The position numbers and the translations under genes are program-made. Under the pieces are notes generated by a model. The model saw only the letters and a program-made list of their open reading frames with translations, did not search any database and was not told the origin of the DNA. A DNA stretch of 64,000 nt, taken from assembly GCA_028752905.1 (NCBI GenBank), contig JAQNBH010000010.1:29016970-29080969 (forward strand), given 5' to 3'. This DNA is from Cladorhizidae sp. MBARI D1340-BT2 (taxonomy: Eukaryota; Porifera; Demospongiae; Poecilosclerida; Cladorhizidae). Positions within the stretch are counted from its first letter, which is position 1, and every line of letters starts with the position of its first letter. Below, in pieces: positions 1 through 9,356 of this stretch.

Positions 1-95
1 CATACACCTCACATCTCTCTTTTCTTATCTCCTTCCCCTCATTTCCTCCACCCATTCCACTGCTGCTACTGCAATACTTTGCCCACATGTCTCAG

Positions 96-213
96 GAATA
101 TCTGGCTATCTAGAGGTTGTAGCTGCAATTCCACATTGTCGAAATCTTCCCTCTTCGTCTGTGAGTGTGATCACCTTACTCATTTTGCCATCTTGCTCAG
201 TCCAGGTTTAGAG
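96..213 (+). CDS. aGPCR exon: GPS autoproteolysis motif
   Basis: The acceptor AG is at 94-95 and the donor GTGAGT at 214. The translation runs NIWLSRGCSCN... to VCECDHLTHFAILLSPGLE. The spacing W, GC, C-x-C-x-H-L-T-H-F-A-I-L-L is the classical GPS. His-Leu-Thr, the tripeptide cut by self-proteolysis in this family, is intact at about 172-180, so cleavage competence is plausible. The exon ends in phase 0, matching the next exon. Confidence 0.92.
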
Positions 214-3200
214 GTGAGTATACCGGATTAAATGATTTTCCTACCAATATTTATTGCACAGGCCACATTATCTAATAGGGATATTCTCAGCAATTCAGCC
301 ACACCCGATGCCATCTCCTTTCTTTTTTCAATGTTTTCTCTTTCTTGCTGATTTTTAAAACTCCTCTCCCACCTCATCAAATCTAAAAAAATTTATTTTG
401 ACACATCTTCTTTCTCGCATCCTTTCTTCTGCATCCTCTACTATCACACTTTTCTGCCAAACTTCTCTACTCCTGATCCTTTCTCTTCTTATAGCTTTCA
501 CCTTTTCTTCCTTTAACACCAGATTGATCCTACAAACAAGTTGGTTTTGGGAACCATCGGCTATGTCGGAGTTGCCATCTCAGTATTCTGCATGATTGCC
601 ACAATTTTTATCCTCACCTTTCTCAAGTAAGTATAATCCCAAATTGTTGTGAAGCTGTCCCCGAAAAATATCTTAATGTGAAATTCATCTTCAATATCTT
701 GTATCCTCTATCTATATATATATATATATCTATTATACTTAGAAGGTAGTTTGCTGATGAAGGCTACAAATAGTGCTCAATGCTGTGTTAAAGCAGAGCT
801 ATTGAATAGAAAAGTATTGGGAGGGTAGTCCTACTTTAGTTTAATGATTGTCCCTGATGATTGCATTAGCATAAAACTATAGTAGGACTAGCCATCCCAA
901 TACTTTTTTATATAAAATTATATTATATAAATTTCCTTTTTCCCACATTACAACATGCGTAAAAGATGTATTTTTGCCACAACTTTACTTCCCGAAGACT
1001 CCAAGCTGCATTTCAACAACTAATCCACTTCTCATTCATATAAATGTATCTAACTGAGTCTGCGAGCTGCTGCACTCTTTTTGACCAAGTAATGACCAGA
1101 TAGTTTTCCATAAGTTTACTCTTATGATAATAGTTAACAGACCAGACTTTCAGTTAGCTACTCAAGGTAAATGTCAATGATTCTGTTTCCATATAAACTT
1201 ACTCTTATGACAATAATTAACAGCAGAGGATTGAGCTAAATCACAAGGCAGTTGCATGTTTTTACATCAAGAAGTGATCAGTTTGATGGAGTTTTCTCTT
1301 GTAACTATAGTTAACTGCACAGAGCTTATAACCAAAATCAGTTAACTACTTCTGATGCATGTGCCTATGTATTTTATAAGCATATAATGTATACTTGTTT
1401 AATAATATGTTGAATAATATGATTTATGATTGGTTTGTTCCGAGTCATAATGAGTAACTTTTTGAGGTGGCTGTTTGACTACACCATTGACTACAACAAT
1501 GAATTGACTACAACAATGAATGGAAAAAAGATAAAAAGATTTATTTTAAAAAAATATTGGATTGAATAAGTCAAAACAGAGAAACAAGAATACCAATTTA
1601 AACCACCAAGATTTACATGACACTTAAATTATTAACACAATGAAGACAAAATTATAATATCTCTATTACAATTATTTGGATTTCATTATACTACAAAATG
1701 GTCCTCTAAATATTTGTAGTCTATATATCGTAAATTTTTAAGCATGTCAATCCAACATTTGTCATCTATTGTATGACTTTCTTGAATCAACTTAAATATG
1801 TTCCCTTTCTATTTGAGAATATTGATCAGGAAAAATATATATTATATAAACAATTTTTGTTATGTCTACATACATATTTAATATAGCATATATTTTTAAC
1901 AATAAACATTTCAAACAGACTGGAAAACAAATACAATAAATTTCAATGAATCAGATTTATTAAGGAAATGCAAACCAAAACTGCATTTCTATGCCATTCA
2001 AGTGTACAGCAAAGCAAAATCATACCAGAAATCCATACAGCAAAGCAAAATCATACCAGAAATCCATGGTTTCTTGTGGTTATGATTTTGGAGATCCATA
2101 GATTCTTCACACTTTATTGATGTATAGTTCAAATAATAGATCTCTCTGTGTGCTCTCCCTTGGTTGTAAAAGCTCTATTGGTATTGTATTTGTACATGCC
2201 AGGAAGAGACAAATCATAATGGAAGTTACAATCGTTAGACATCTACTTTTTTATTATTCTTTTGTTCTAACTTCTCCCTTCAAACTGGAAGTAAAGATGC
2301 ATTAGCACAATTTTTTAATATTAATAATGAAGACTAGAGCATATATCAGTCTATAAGAACACTCAGTTAAGAATTACTAGTGCACACATTGTGAATGGTG
2401 TCTGAGTATTCCCATACATCTGATTACAGTCACCAGGTAATGCTTGATATGATGAGATGTGATTTGTGCTTCATATGTACAGCATAAACATAACTTATAG
2501 GTTACAATGACCTTCTCAATAATAAACTTGGAATTTACTCTCTCAGCATTTCGACTAGATGCTCTAGCCTTCATCAGGAATAAACATCATTCTTGATGAA
2601 GGTTAGAGCATACATTAAGAGAGTAAATATGAAGTTGGTTATTGAGAACGTTATTTAATTTTGTTACGTCAACTGAGAGTCTGTTGAAAGCCTATAGTTT
2701 CCACAAATCAAGAAACTTAGACTTTATTGGTTTTATCTCTGATGCTGGCAATGTGAGTTAAATAATTGATAAGTGGAACACATAATACTAGTAGTACAGT
2801 TGAAGTTATGTTAATGAATTTGAAATATGATCATCTTCCCGCTTTTATTTATATATGGGCCAACGTGGCCAAGAAATATGCTTATCGAAGTAGACATAGC
2901 ATAGAACAATGCATAATTAAGGTCAATTTTTTTTCAATGGTGTTGAACTGTCATAATTAATTCGGTTTAGAACACGTACTTTACTACCAATCAGGTCCAG
3001 CCAACTACTATACTATTACTAACACTGATCTCTCTGCAGGGCACTGCGTGGCATGCGCACATTTATCCATGTCAACCTATGTGTCTGCCTCGGTATATCT
3101 CAAGTCATCTTCATTTCTGCTGTCGATAAAACTGCCATAAAGGTCAGATATTTAGTTTAAATTAGTAATTTCTGTTATATACGTTAGGTACCTCTGCAAT

Positions 3201-6200
3201 AGAGGTAATACTTTTTAATTTTTTTTAGTCATCCTACTTTCAAAATTATCAATTATACCTATTTCAGTAGTTAAAAATAGTGCACCCTCCATTTTCATTA
3301 TGACCAACTTGTTTATTTGTCCATATTTCAAATTTTGTTCTCTGGCTGTTCTGTTTGCTCAAACAAATATGCATGATATATATTTAGCCAAAAATATATA
3401 TTTTGTTGCTTGTAGGAGTTGTGTGAAGCTATAGCTATTGCACTTCATTACTTCTGGCTCACAACATTCATGTGGATGCTGATGGAGGGTGTGGTCTTAT
3501 ATGTAGCTCTCGTACGTGTATTCATCAAGCGAAAGTTTCTTTACATAATTGCTTTCACTGTGGCAAGTTACGGCATGCCTGCCATCTACGTGTTCGGCGT
3601 GGCTGTGCCGTTAGGTTTTACCATCAAGGATGACCAGGGACGTCCTCAATATGGACGCTCCAACGTGTCTGATGCGTAAGTCAAGGAATGCTGCAAGATC
3701 AATATTGTATTAATGCATATGTACTTGTGTTGCATATATTGTGTGATTACTTAGTGGTTTCAAATTGGTTTAGTATATGAATAATGACTAAGTAAGTCTG
3801 CGACAATGATGTAAACTTTGCCAGATAAGCAAAGACAACTAGTTTCAAACAATTTAAATTATCAGATTTTTAATTTTTTCCCCATTTTTTAATTAATTGC
3901 GTACGTCCGAAAGTCCGAGATACTAGTATATATGTTGTAGATACTAGTATGTTGTATAATATATCAATCAGTAATCTGATTTAAAGGACATCATTTGAAG
4001 TGATGTTTTATAAATTTGTATTTGTAAATTTGTTCTTGAAAAATTGTTGTTCCTTATAATCATCAGATGCTGGCTTCATTATGACCAACACTTCAACTGG
4101 GCCTTCATAACTCCTGTCCTTGTCATTATTATCGTATGTACTTTGAATACTATGGAATATGTATAATATATAGCTCTTATACATGCACACAACTATGTAT
4201 GACAGGTTGATGATAGTTCTAATGGAACACTCGCTGAATCAATATAAAAAAGGTTTGAGGCAGGACAGAATATATTGAAAATATATATATATATCTTTGG
4301 GGAGTGACTATCATACTGGTTTGGAGAAAATTTAATTAACAATAGCTCTATTGGCGCACTAACTGGTACAGCATAATACTGAGTGAAGCTATGTTGATCA
4401 GGCTGAATAGCTCTCAATGCAGACATATCCTAAGTCAAAATCATAGTAGCTATAGGCTAATGCATCTCGCATAACTGGAAACATTTGCAGTGAAAATGTT
4501 TCACATTTGAATTACTACAAACTTGGCAGTAAATGTAAATAAGATGTAAGCATACTTACTGGTATTTAGTTCAAGCAGAGCTATGGACAGCTTTGAAACT
4601 CCTTGTTCTATGAAATGTTACCATATTTAGCATAATAGAGGATACAACTAGAGCATGAACAATTATTCAATAATTGCCACCTTTTTGAGATCCGGTAATC
4701 TTGTGTGCACATGTTTGTGGTAATGTCGAAATAATAGAATTTGCCATCAAATAACATGCACAACTACACAGTTTATGAACTCAGAAGAAAATATGTTATA
4801 TTAATTTCACCCCCAAGGTTGGTGGCCTAGACACATTTAAGCTGACAATGGAATTACTTTATGCTGTATTGTTCTTGTTGTTCTATTATGGTTGTTGTTG
4901 GATTAGTTTCATGTCACTTGCTGCAGGCAAATATTGGATTCTTCATAATGGCTATTTTTATCATGTGGAAACATGAGAAGAGAGGTGTAGAGAAGGCTGA
5001 CTTGAAAAGAGTTAAGTAAATAACAATAATCAACATATGTAACCAAGGTATAATTAATATTTCTTTATGCTAGACATTGGCTGAAGACAGCTGCATCTCT
5101 TGTAGTTGTCATGGGAATTACATGGATTATCGGAGTCCTGGTATTTCACAAGGCCCTGCTATTTGTGGCATACATCTTTGTAATACTAACAGCCTTCCAG
5201 GTACTGTGTAGTCTTATCTATAATAATAATATTTTAAAGGAAGCACAATGTCTAGACTGTTAAGAAAACATTTCTAAATTACAATTACCTTCTCAATAAT
5301 CAACTTGAAATTATATTCTCTCGAAGTTTCGACTGTGTGCCATAGCCTTCATCAGTATTCCTGGCAAAAGCTATAGAGCATCTAGTCGAAATGTATTCCT
5401 GAAGAAGTTTAAAGCCTCTAGTCCAAGCTATGAGATAATACAATTTCAATTTGTTTATTCATTTTCTCGATGTTTTTGCTAGATGCTCTATCCTTCATCG
5501 GGAATAAAAATTATGCCTGATGAAGGCAAGGGCATCTAGTCGAAATATCGAGAGAGTAAAATTTCAAGTTGATTATTGAGAGCAATTTGTAATAATTTAT
5601 TATTATGTCAAATGAGAGTGTTCATTGAGAATTTCTAAATTGCCACTGTTTTTTAATAGTTCTGGCTTAATTGCATAACAGATTCTGTGTTTATTTAAAA
5701 AAATCTATATGATACAATAAAATACCATGTATCTGGAGTATTTACCATTCTCTAAATGTGGCATAATTGCCAAGCGTAGCACTAGGAGTTTGTGGCATAA
5801 TTGCCAAGCGTAGCTCTAGGAGTGCCATAAACTGGAATGTTAATTCAAAGAGACACAAACATTACTGTTTTCCATTTCTACATTATCATTAGTGCAATGC
5901 AACAGATGTTACAAGCTACTGCTTGCTCTAGTTAACAATTTATTAGTTGCTTTAAAACTCAGCTTGAAGAGAGATAATAGAGTCATTGGAGAAACTCAAA
6001 TTTGAACAGTTTTATAAACTACTGCAACATATTTGCAATGCAGATTATAGTACAATATTTATTCTATGTTATGCACATCTGCATTATTCATATATACATG
6101 ATCGTTTGGAAGAAATTTAGCAATTATTAAAAAAGCAATTGTAATGTCCAACAGCCACCTCAGCTTTAGCTACTGCTGTTGTTGATAGTTGGATTCTGTA

Positions 6201-8203
6201 CAATTTCCGACTCTTACCATTCAAGTCTGCAACTGGATCATCAAATTCCTTCTCATAATCTTTGCAAATATACTGAGCACTTGTAGCCCTAAATTCTTGA
6301 TCGCTGAAAAAACAGAGCATACATTCTATGTAGAGGGTTCCTACAATGTAATAATTTGGTTGTCTCATGTCGTATATTTATCTTTATTTTTCATTTTACA
6401 GGGTACGTTCATCTTCATTCTGTTTGTGGTGATGTCCAAACAGGTGATGAGACTCGTGTTATTTACAATAATCGTGGCCCACACCATCTCATTCCAAATT
6501 TCAAATTCTCCCTCTTTTACGTGTAGTAACTAGTTGGCCATGGTTATGATACAGCTTAGGCTTGAAATATCTATTTGTAAGGAAATAACATCATAAGACT
6601 ACAAATATTGAAAAGCTTGCGTGTTAACTATGATATCATCTAGAGAATGATGTGTGGTTAACTTGAGCTTGAATTAGGTTGCTAGCAGGAGTTATACTAG
6701 ATAGAGCTTGAGGGTATGTATGGCTTGCTAAGTTCAGCTTGAGTTAGCTAGTTAGGTTCATCACTACGGATTCAGATAAGGCTAACTTGGTTCATCTCTA
6801 CAGCTCGAGCTAAGGATAGCTAGATTCATCTCTACATCTTGAGTTAGGGCTAGCTAGGTTCATCTCTACGGCTTGATGTGTATCTCGATAGGTTCATAAC
6901 TACAACTTGAGTTAGGGTTAGCCTGCTTCATCACTTACTGCTTGAGCTAGTGCTAGCTAGATTAATCTCAACAGCATGAGCTAGGGCAGCTAGGTTAACC
7001 ACTACACCTTGAGCTAAAGTTAGCATGTTCACGACTAAAGTTTGAACCAGGGCTTGGGTCATGACTAGAGTTTGTGCCTAGGACTAGCTAGGGTTCATGA
7101 GACTAAAGCTCTAGCTATATATGTCTCGCTAGGTTTATTACTACAACTTGGATTAGGGCCCATTAGGTTCATCAGTACAGATTGAATTAGGGGTAGGTCA
7201 GTTGATCACTACACCTTGAGCTATAATGAGCTCAGTAGTTTCATTACAACAGTTGGAGCTACATTCATCACTCCAGCTTGAGCTATATAGGGCTCGCTAT
7301 ATTAATCACAACAGTTTGAACTAGAGCTAGTTAGGTTAGTGACTAAAGTTTGAGCTAGTGCTAGTTATACCAGGATTATGCAATTCCATAATGAGAGTAA
7401 AAGTAGTGAAAACATCCCAGCTACATCATATTTATGATATTCATAACACCACTCTATTAGGTAAAGGATCATTATAGAAGCTGGTGGCGTGGTAAGAAGA
7501 GTGAGTCTGAAATACTTTCCAAAATATTCACATCTTCTGGATGGAGCAAAAGTTCAAGAGAGATACGGACCAATATTTACTCTACCACAAAACCAGGAAC
7601 ACTCGAAACACAAACAAATAATTTGTGCAAAGGCAATGGAGGTAAACCCATTGTTGTTATTGTTGTTTGTTGATGTTGCTGTTCATATAGTAGCAAATGA
7701 TATCTTAACATCCAAATATCTTTCTCTATTGTCTAATAAAATCAGGTCTTGTCATGGTATATAGCTTGTAGAATATAAAGGCTAGAGCAATGATTATTGG
7801 TACAATTTTTGGGTGTGGAACAAGTGCTGAACATAAACATGTCTCAAAGGGTGTGATTATTTTTATTTCTTTTGCAGTAACAGCAGCGGCAGGAGGATTG
7901 CAGCTTAGAAATATGCAAATGGTAGATCACACTGAAGATACGACCAATTTTGATACTGATTATTGCAGTCTGCCCAATTTTGAAGGCAAATGTAATAATG
8001 ATTATGGCAGTGTGCTGTTTGCAAACATTCAAATATTACATTGTAATGGAGAACTGTGCAAATTTGAAAATTTAATTCAAAATAATTTCGTCAAACGGTT
8101 AAACGATGATGAATCAAGCTATCCCCCAAAAGGAACTGATCAACACACCACTTCGGAAGATGGGGGGGTATTGTACTATTATAGAAAATCAAACAACCAC
8201 TGA
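96..8203 (+). CDS. Adhesion-class (B2) G protein-coupled receptor, 3' part of gene
   Basis: Exons: 96-213, 523-626, 3040-3142, 3416-3675, 4067-4133, 4927-5015, 5074-5200, 6402-6443, 7461-7641, 7878-8203. All are bounded by GT..AG introns and the reading phase is continuous across every junction. The joined product has a GPS motif, seven hydrophobic segments and a Ser/Thr-rich tail of about 170 residues. Diagnostic matches to the secretin/adhesion fold are HYFWLTTFMWMLMEGVVLY (TM3), CWLHYDQHFNWAFITP (second extracellular loop), WLKTAASLVVVMGITWIIGV (TM6) and a QG at the TM7 exon junction. Such receptors sit in the plasma membrane, self-cleave at the GPS and signal through G proteins after unmasking of a tethered agonist. 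The extracellular region and start codon lie upstream of position 1. Ligand and subfamily cannot be told from the 7TM alone. Confidence 0.93.
523..626 (+). CDS. aGPCR exon: stalk/tethered-agonist end and TM1
   Basis: Acceptor AG is at 521-522 after a pyrimidine-rich tract; the donor is GTAAGT at 627. It encodes IDPTNKLVLGTIGYVGVAIS and continues through a hydrophobic TM1 segment to TFLK. The in-frame TAA at 514-516 lies in the intron and fixes the upstream limit of the exon. It ends in phase 2. Confidence 0.9.
2006..2067. repeat. Perfect 31-bp tandem duplication
   Basis: Two adjacent identical 31-nt copies (2006-2036 and 2037-2067) beginning ACAGCAAAGCAAAATC. Identity suggests recent slippage or duplication. 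Confidence 0.9.
2499..2682. repeat. Palindromic dispersed repeat (CTGATGAAGGC family), copy 1
   Basis: Two inverted arms of about 75 nt meet near 2580. The right-reading arm contains CTGATGAAGG, a small internal hairpin, a GAGAGAGTAAA stretch and a terminal ATTATTGAGAA block; the left arm is its reverse complement. A TCAACTGAGAGT tail follows at about 2669-2680. Similar copies occur near 5281-5628, 52445, 53868, 54105, 54830 and 63012, so it is a dispersed foldback family. Confidence 0.75.
3040..3142 (+). CDS. aGPCR exon: TM2
   Basis: Acceptor is CTCTGCAG (ends 3039), donor is GTCAGA (3143). The first base completes a split Lys codon. It encodes ALRGMRTFIHVNLCVCLGIS and runs on to AVDKTAIK, the intracellular loop 1 and TM2 of class B receptors. 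Confidence 0.92.
3416..3675 (+). CDS. aGPCR exon: TM3 and TM4
   Basis: Acceptor is TTGTAG (ends 3415), donor is GTAAGT (3676). It starts ELCEAIAIALHYFWLTTFMW, with the conserved TM3 Cys for the loop disulfide and the MLMEG signature. It continues through TM4 (SYGMPAIYVFGVAVPLG) into extracellular loop 2 (KDDQGRPQYGRSNVSDA). Phase 2 end. Confidence 0.94.
4067..4133 (+). CDS. aGPCR exon: ECL2 and start of TM5
   Basis: A 67-nt exon with acceptor ATCATCAG and donor GTATGT. It encodes CWLHYDQHFNWAFITPVLVI. The CWL is the loop-2 cysteine that pairs with TM3, and WAFI(T)P is a hallmark of adhesion receptors. Confidence 0.92.
4927..5015 (+). CDS. aGPCR exon: TM5 end and intracellular loop 3
   Basis: Acceptor is TTGCTGCAG (ends 4926), donor is GTAAAT (5016). 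It encodes ANIGFFIMAIFIMWKHEKRG and a basic loop ending LKRV plus a split Lys codon (phase 2). Confidence 0.9.
5074..5200 (+). CDS. aGPCR exon: TM6 and most of TM7
   Basis: Acceptor is TTATGCTAG (ends 5073); the donor GTACTG follows CAG at 5200. It encodes WLKTAASLVVVMGITWIIGV, then FHKALLFVAYIFVILTAFQ. It ends in phase 0, directly before a Gly codon in the next exon, the usual adhesion-GPCR QG position. Confidence 0.92.
5281..5628. repeat. Palindromic dispersed repeat family, one single arm and one paired copy
   Basis: 5281-5365 is a minus-oriented arm. 5372-5400 is a short plus-oriented piece. 5455-5600 is a minus/plus pair forming a hairpin, followed by a TCAAATGAGAGTGTTC-like tail (5609-5625). 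Several generations of insertion seem superimposed in the intron before TM7. Confidence 0.7.
5758..5825. repeat. Two-copy 34-bp tandem repeat
   Basis: The unit beginning GTGGCATAATTGCCAAGCG is present twice in a row, with one substitution (GCAC/GCTC) and a diverged edge. Confidence 0.8.
6402..6443 (+). CDS. aGPCR micro-exon: end of TM7 and helix 8 start
   Basis: A 42-nt exon (14 codons), phase 0 on both sides, encoding GTFIFILFVVMSKQ. Acceptor is TTTTACAG, donor is GTGATG. The length and sequence fit the end of TM7 in this family. Reading on through the donor gives only a short unrelated extension, so splicing is favoured. Confidence 0.88.
6640..7380. repeat. Degenerate minisatellite (GAGCTAGGGCTAGCTAGGTT-like unit)
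   Basis: About fifteen loosely conserved copies of a 40-50 nt unit. Recurrent words are CTTGAG(C/T)TAGGG, TAGCTAGGTTCATC and ACTACA. It fills most of the intron between the TM7 exon and the tail exons. No coding frame persists through it. Confidence 0.8.
7461..7641 (+). CDS. aGPCR exon: cytoplasmic tail, part 1
   Basis: Acceptor CTCTATTAG ends at 7460. In phase 0 the exon reads VKDHYRSWWRGKKSESEILS and then a Ser/Thr-rich stretch (TSSGWSKSSRE, TNIYSTTKPGT). Basic and aromatic residues after TM7 and a Ser/Thr-rich tail are usual for these receptors. Donor GTAAAC is at 7642. The alternative AG at about 7477 leads to an early stop and was not chosen. Confidence 0.8.
7878..8203 (+). CDS. aGPCR terminal exon: cytoplasmic tail, part 2 and stop
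   Basis: Acceptor TTTTGCAG ends at 7877. The exon completes a Val codon and reads TAAAGGLQLRNMQMVDHTED, then an acidic, Asn/Asp-rich tail ending YYYRKSNNH and TGA (8201-8203). No PDZ-binding C-terminus is evident. A candidate variant poly(A) signal ATTAAA is at 8399-8404. Confidence 0.8.
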
Positions 8204-9161
8204 CTGATCAGATGACAGATTAATTTTAGATTAGAAACTGTGATAACTAGTCATCATTATTGTGACTAACATATTTGATCACAAGATCAATTACTAACTT
8301 TATTATGTTCTATTAATTAAGTTTATTCTTTTTCAATTGTCAACTTGTGTGAATATGTCATTATTGAGTTATCACAATGTAGCTATTTGTATTTTTAAAT
8401 TAAATTAATAACAGTTTATTTGATTTATGTGTTTATTTGACTTTATTTGACTTATGGGATGAGTAGACATGCTCTAGTGACTGGCTTTCCATGTGCAAAG
8501 TTCAACAGAAATCAGGTCATAACTATGTGGTGAGAATAGTGGTGTAGATCAAATATGTGAGGGGTGGAAGGAGAGGATACTGTTGCCAATACTCCAAAGT
8601 TATGCTATTGTTGCCGATGAGAGAGACCTTTATTAGCACTTGCTTCCAGACAAGACTCATACAATTTCTGGGGATGTAAGACTCATAATATAATTATACA
8701 CGTTCTTTGCAGAGAGAGGATTTTTGTACCAATAATTATGACGGGCTCTAAAAACTTCCTCTTGTATATATATAACCATAGTGCAGTTAAATTTCTTCCT
8801 GTATGAGATAAACAGTAATTTCTGAGTTTCGGTTGCAGAAATTGGACTCCTAAATTACTTGAAAACAACAGATTGCCTTCTTTCTGCATAAATATATTTC
8901 CCACCCATATCGGTGGCTCAGACTCCATTCAGCTTATTTTTCTCCCACACAACAGGACAAGTGAGATCAAGCCACATGATCACAGAATACAGAAAGATGG
9001 TTAAGCATTTGCTCCACCCATCATCAGTAGAGCTACGTTAGCTGACTTTACATGGATTGCACCTTAGCTGCAGCCAACAATTCTGCGAGGTACATTCCTT
9101 GGGGATGGGTCAAGTCCCCTGTCATGATTCCTGCAGCCAATCCCAATCAATGCGCATAATA
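8204..9161. other. 3' UTR and intergenic spacer
   Basis: AT-rich sequence after the GPCR stop, with a candidate ATTAAA at 8399-8404. From about 8450 to the retrotransposon I see no gene or repeat I can name. Confidence 0.6.
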
Positions 9162-9166
9162 ATATC

Positions 9167-9356
9167 TAGTCAAGCGCGTTGCGCCGTCTCTTAACAAAGG
9201 ATGTAACAGGATTAATAAAACAAGTTGCATGTAAGAGATGTATGCAGAACTGACTGTATGTGAATAGACATGTGCATGGTAAGGGATCGTCAAGGTAAAG
9301 GGTTCTACGTAGTGATATGCATACATATAGGTCTATAGTTTAGTTAGTATTGTCTA
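9167..9356 (-). repeat. 3' LTR of the gypsy element
   Basis: 190 bp, identical to the right LTR except at 9273 (T) versus 14645 (C). The ends are TAGTCAAG and TTGTCTA on the + strand. The last codons of pol extend into it. Confidence 0.95.

Larger units (their letters stand above)
627..3039 (+). other. aGPCR intron 2, noncoding
   Basis: A 2.4-kb intron without a credible exon. It holds a TA microsatellite near 715-730, a perfect 31-bp tandem duplication and a palindromic dispersed repeat (listed separately). Otherwise I see only AT-rich sequence. Confidence 0.7.

Noticed and set aside
2499..2682. Active hammerhead ribozyme
   Set aside because: The CTGATGA and GAAA core with stem II is present, but no closing stem III with a UH cleavage site can be drawn, so only a resemblance is reported.
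6189..6533. Open frame of 114 codons around the TM7 exon
   Set aside because: Only 6402-6443 has flanking splice signals and fits the receptor; the rest is intron translated by chance.
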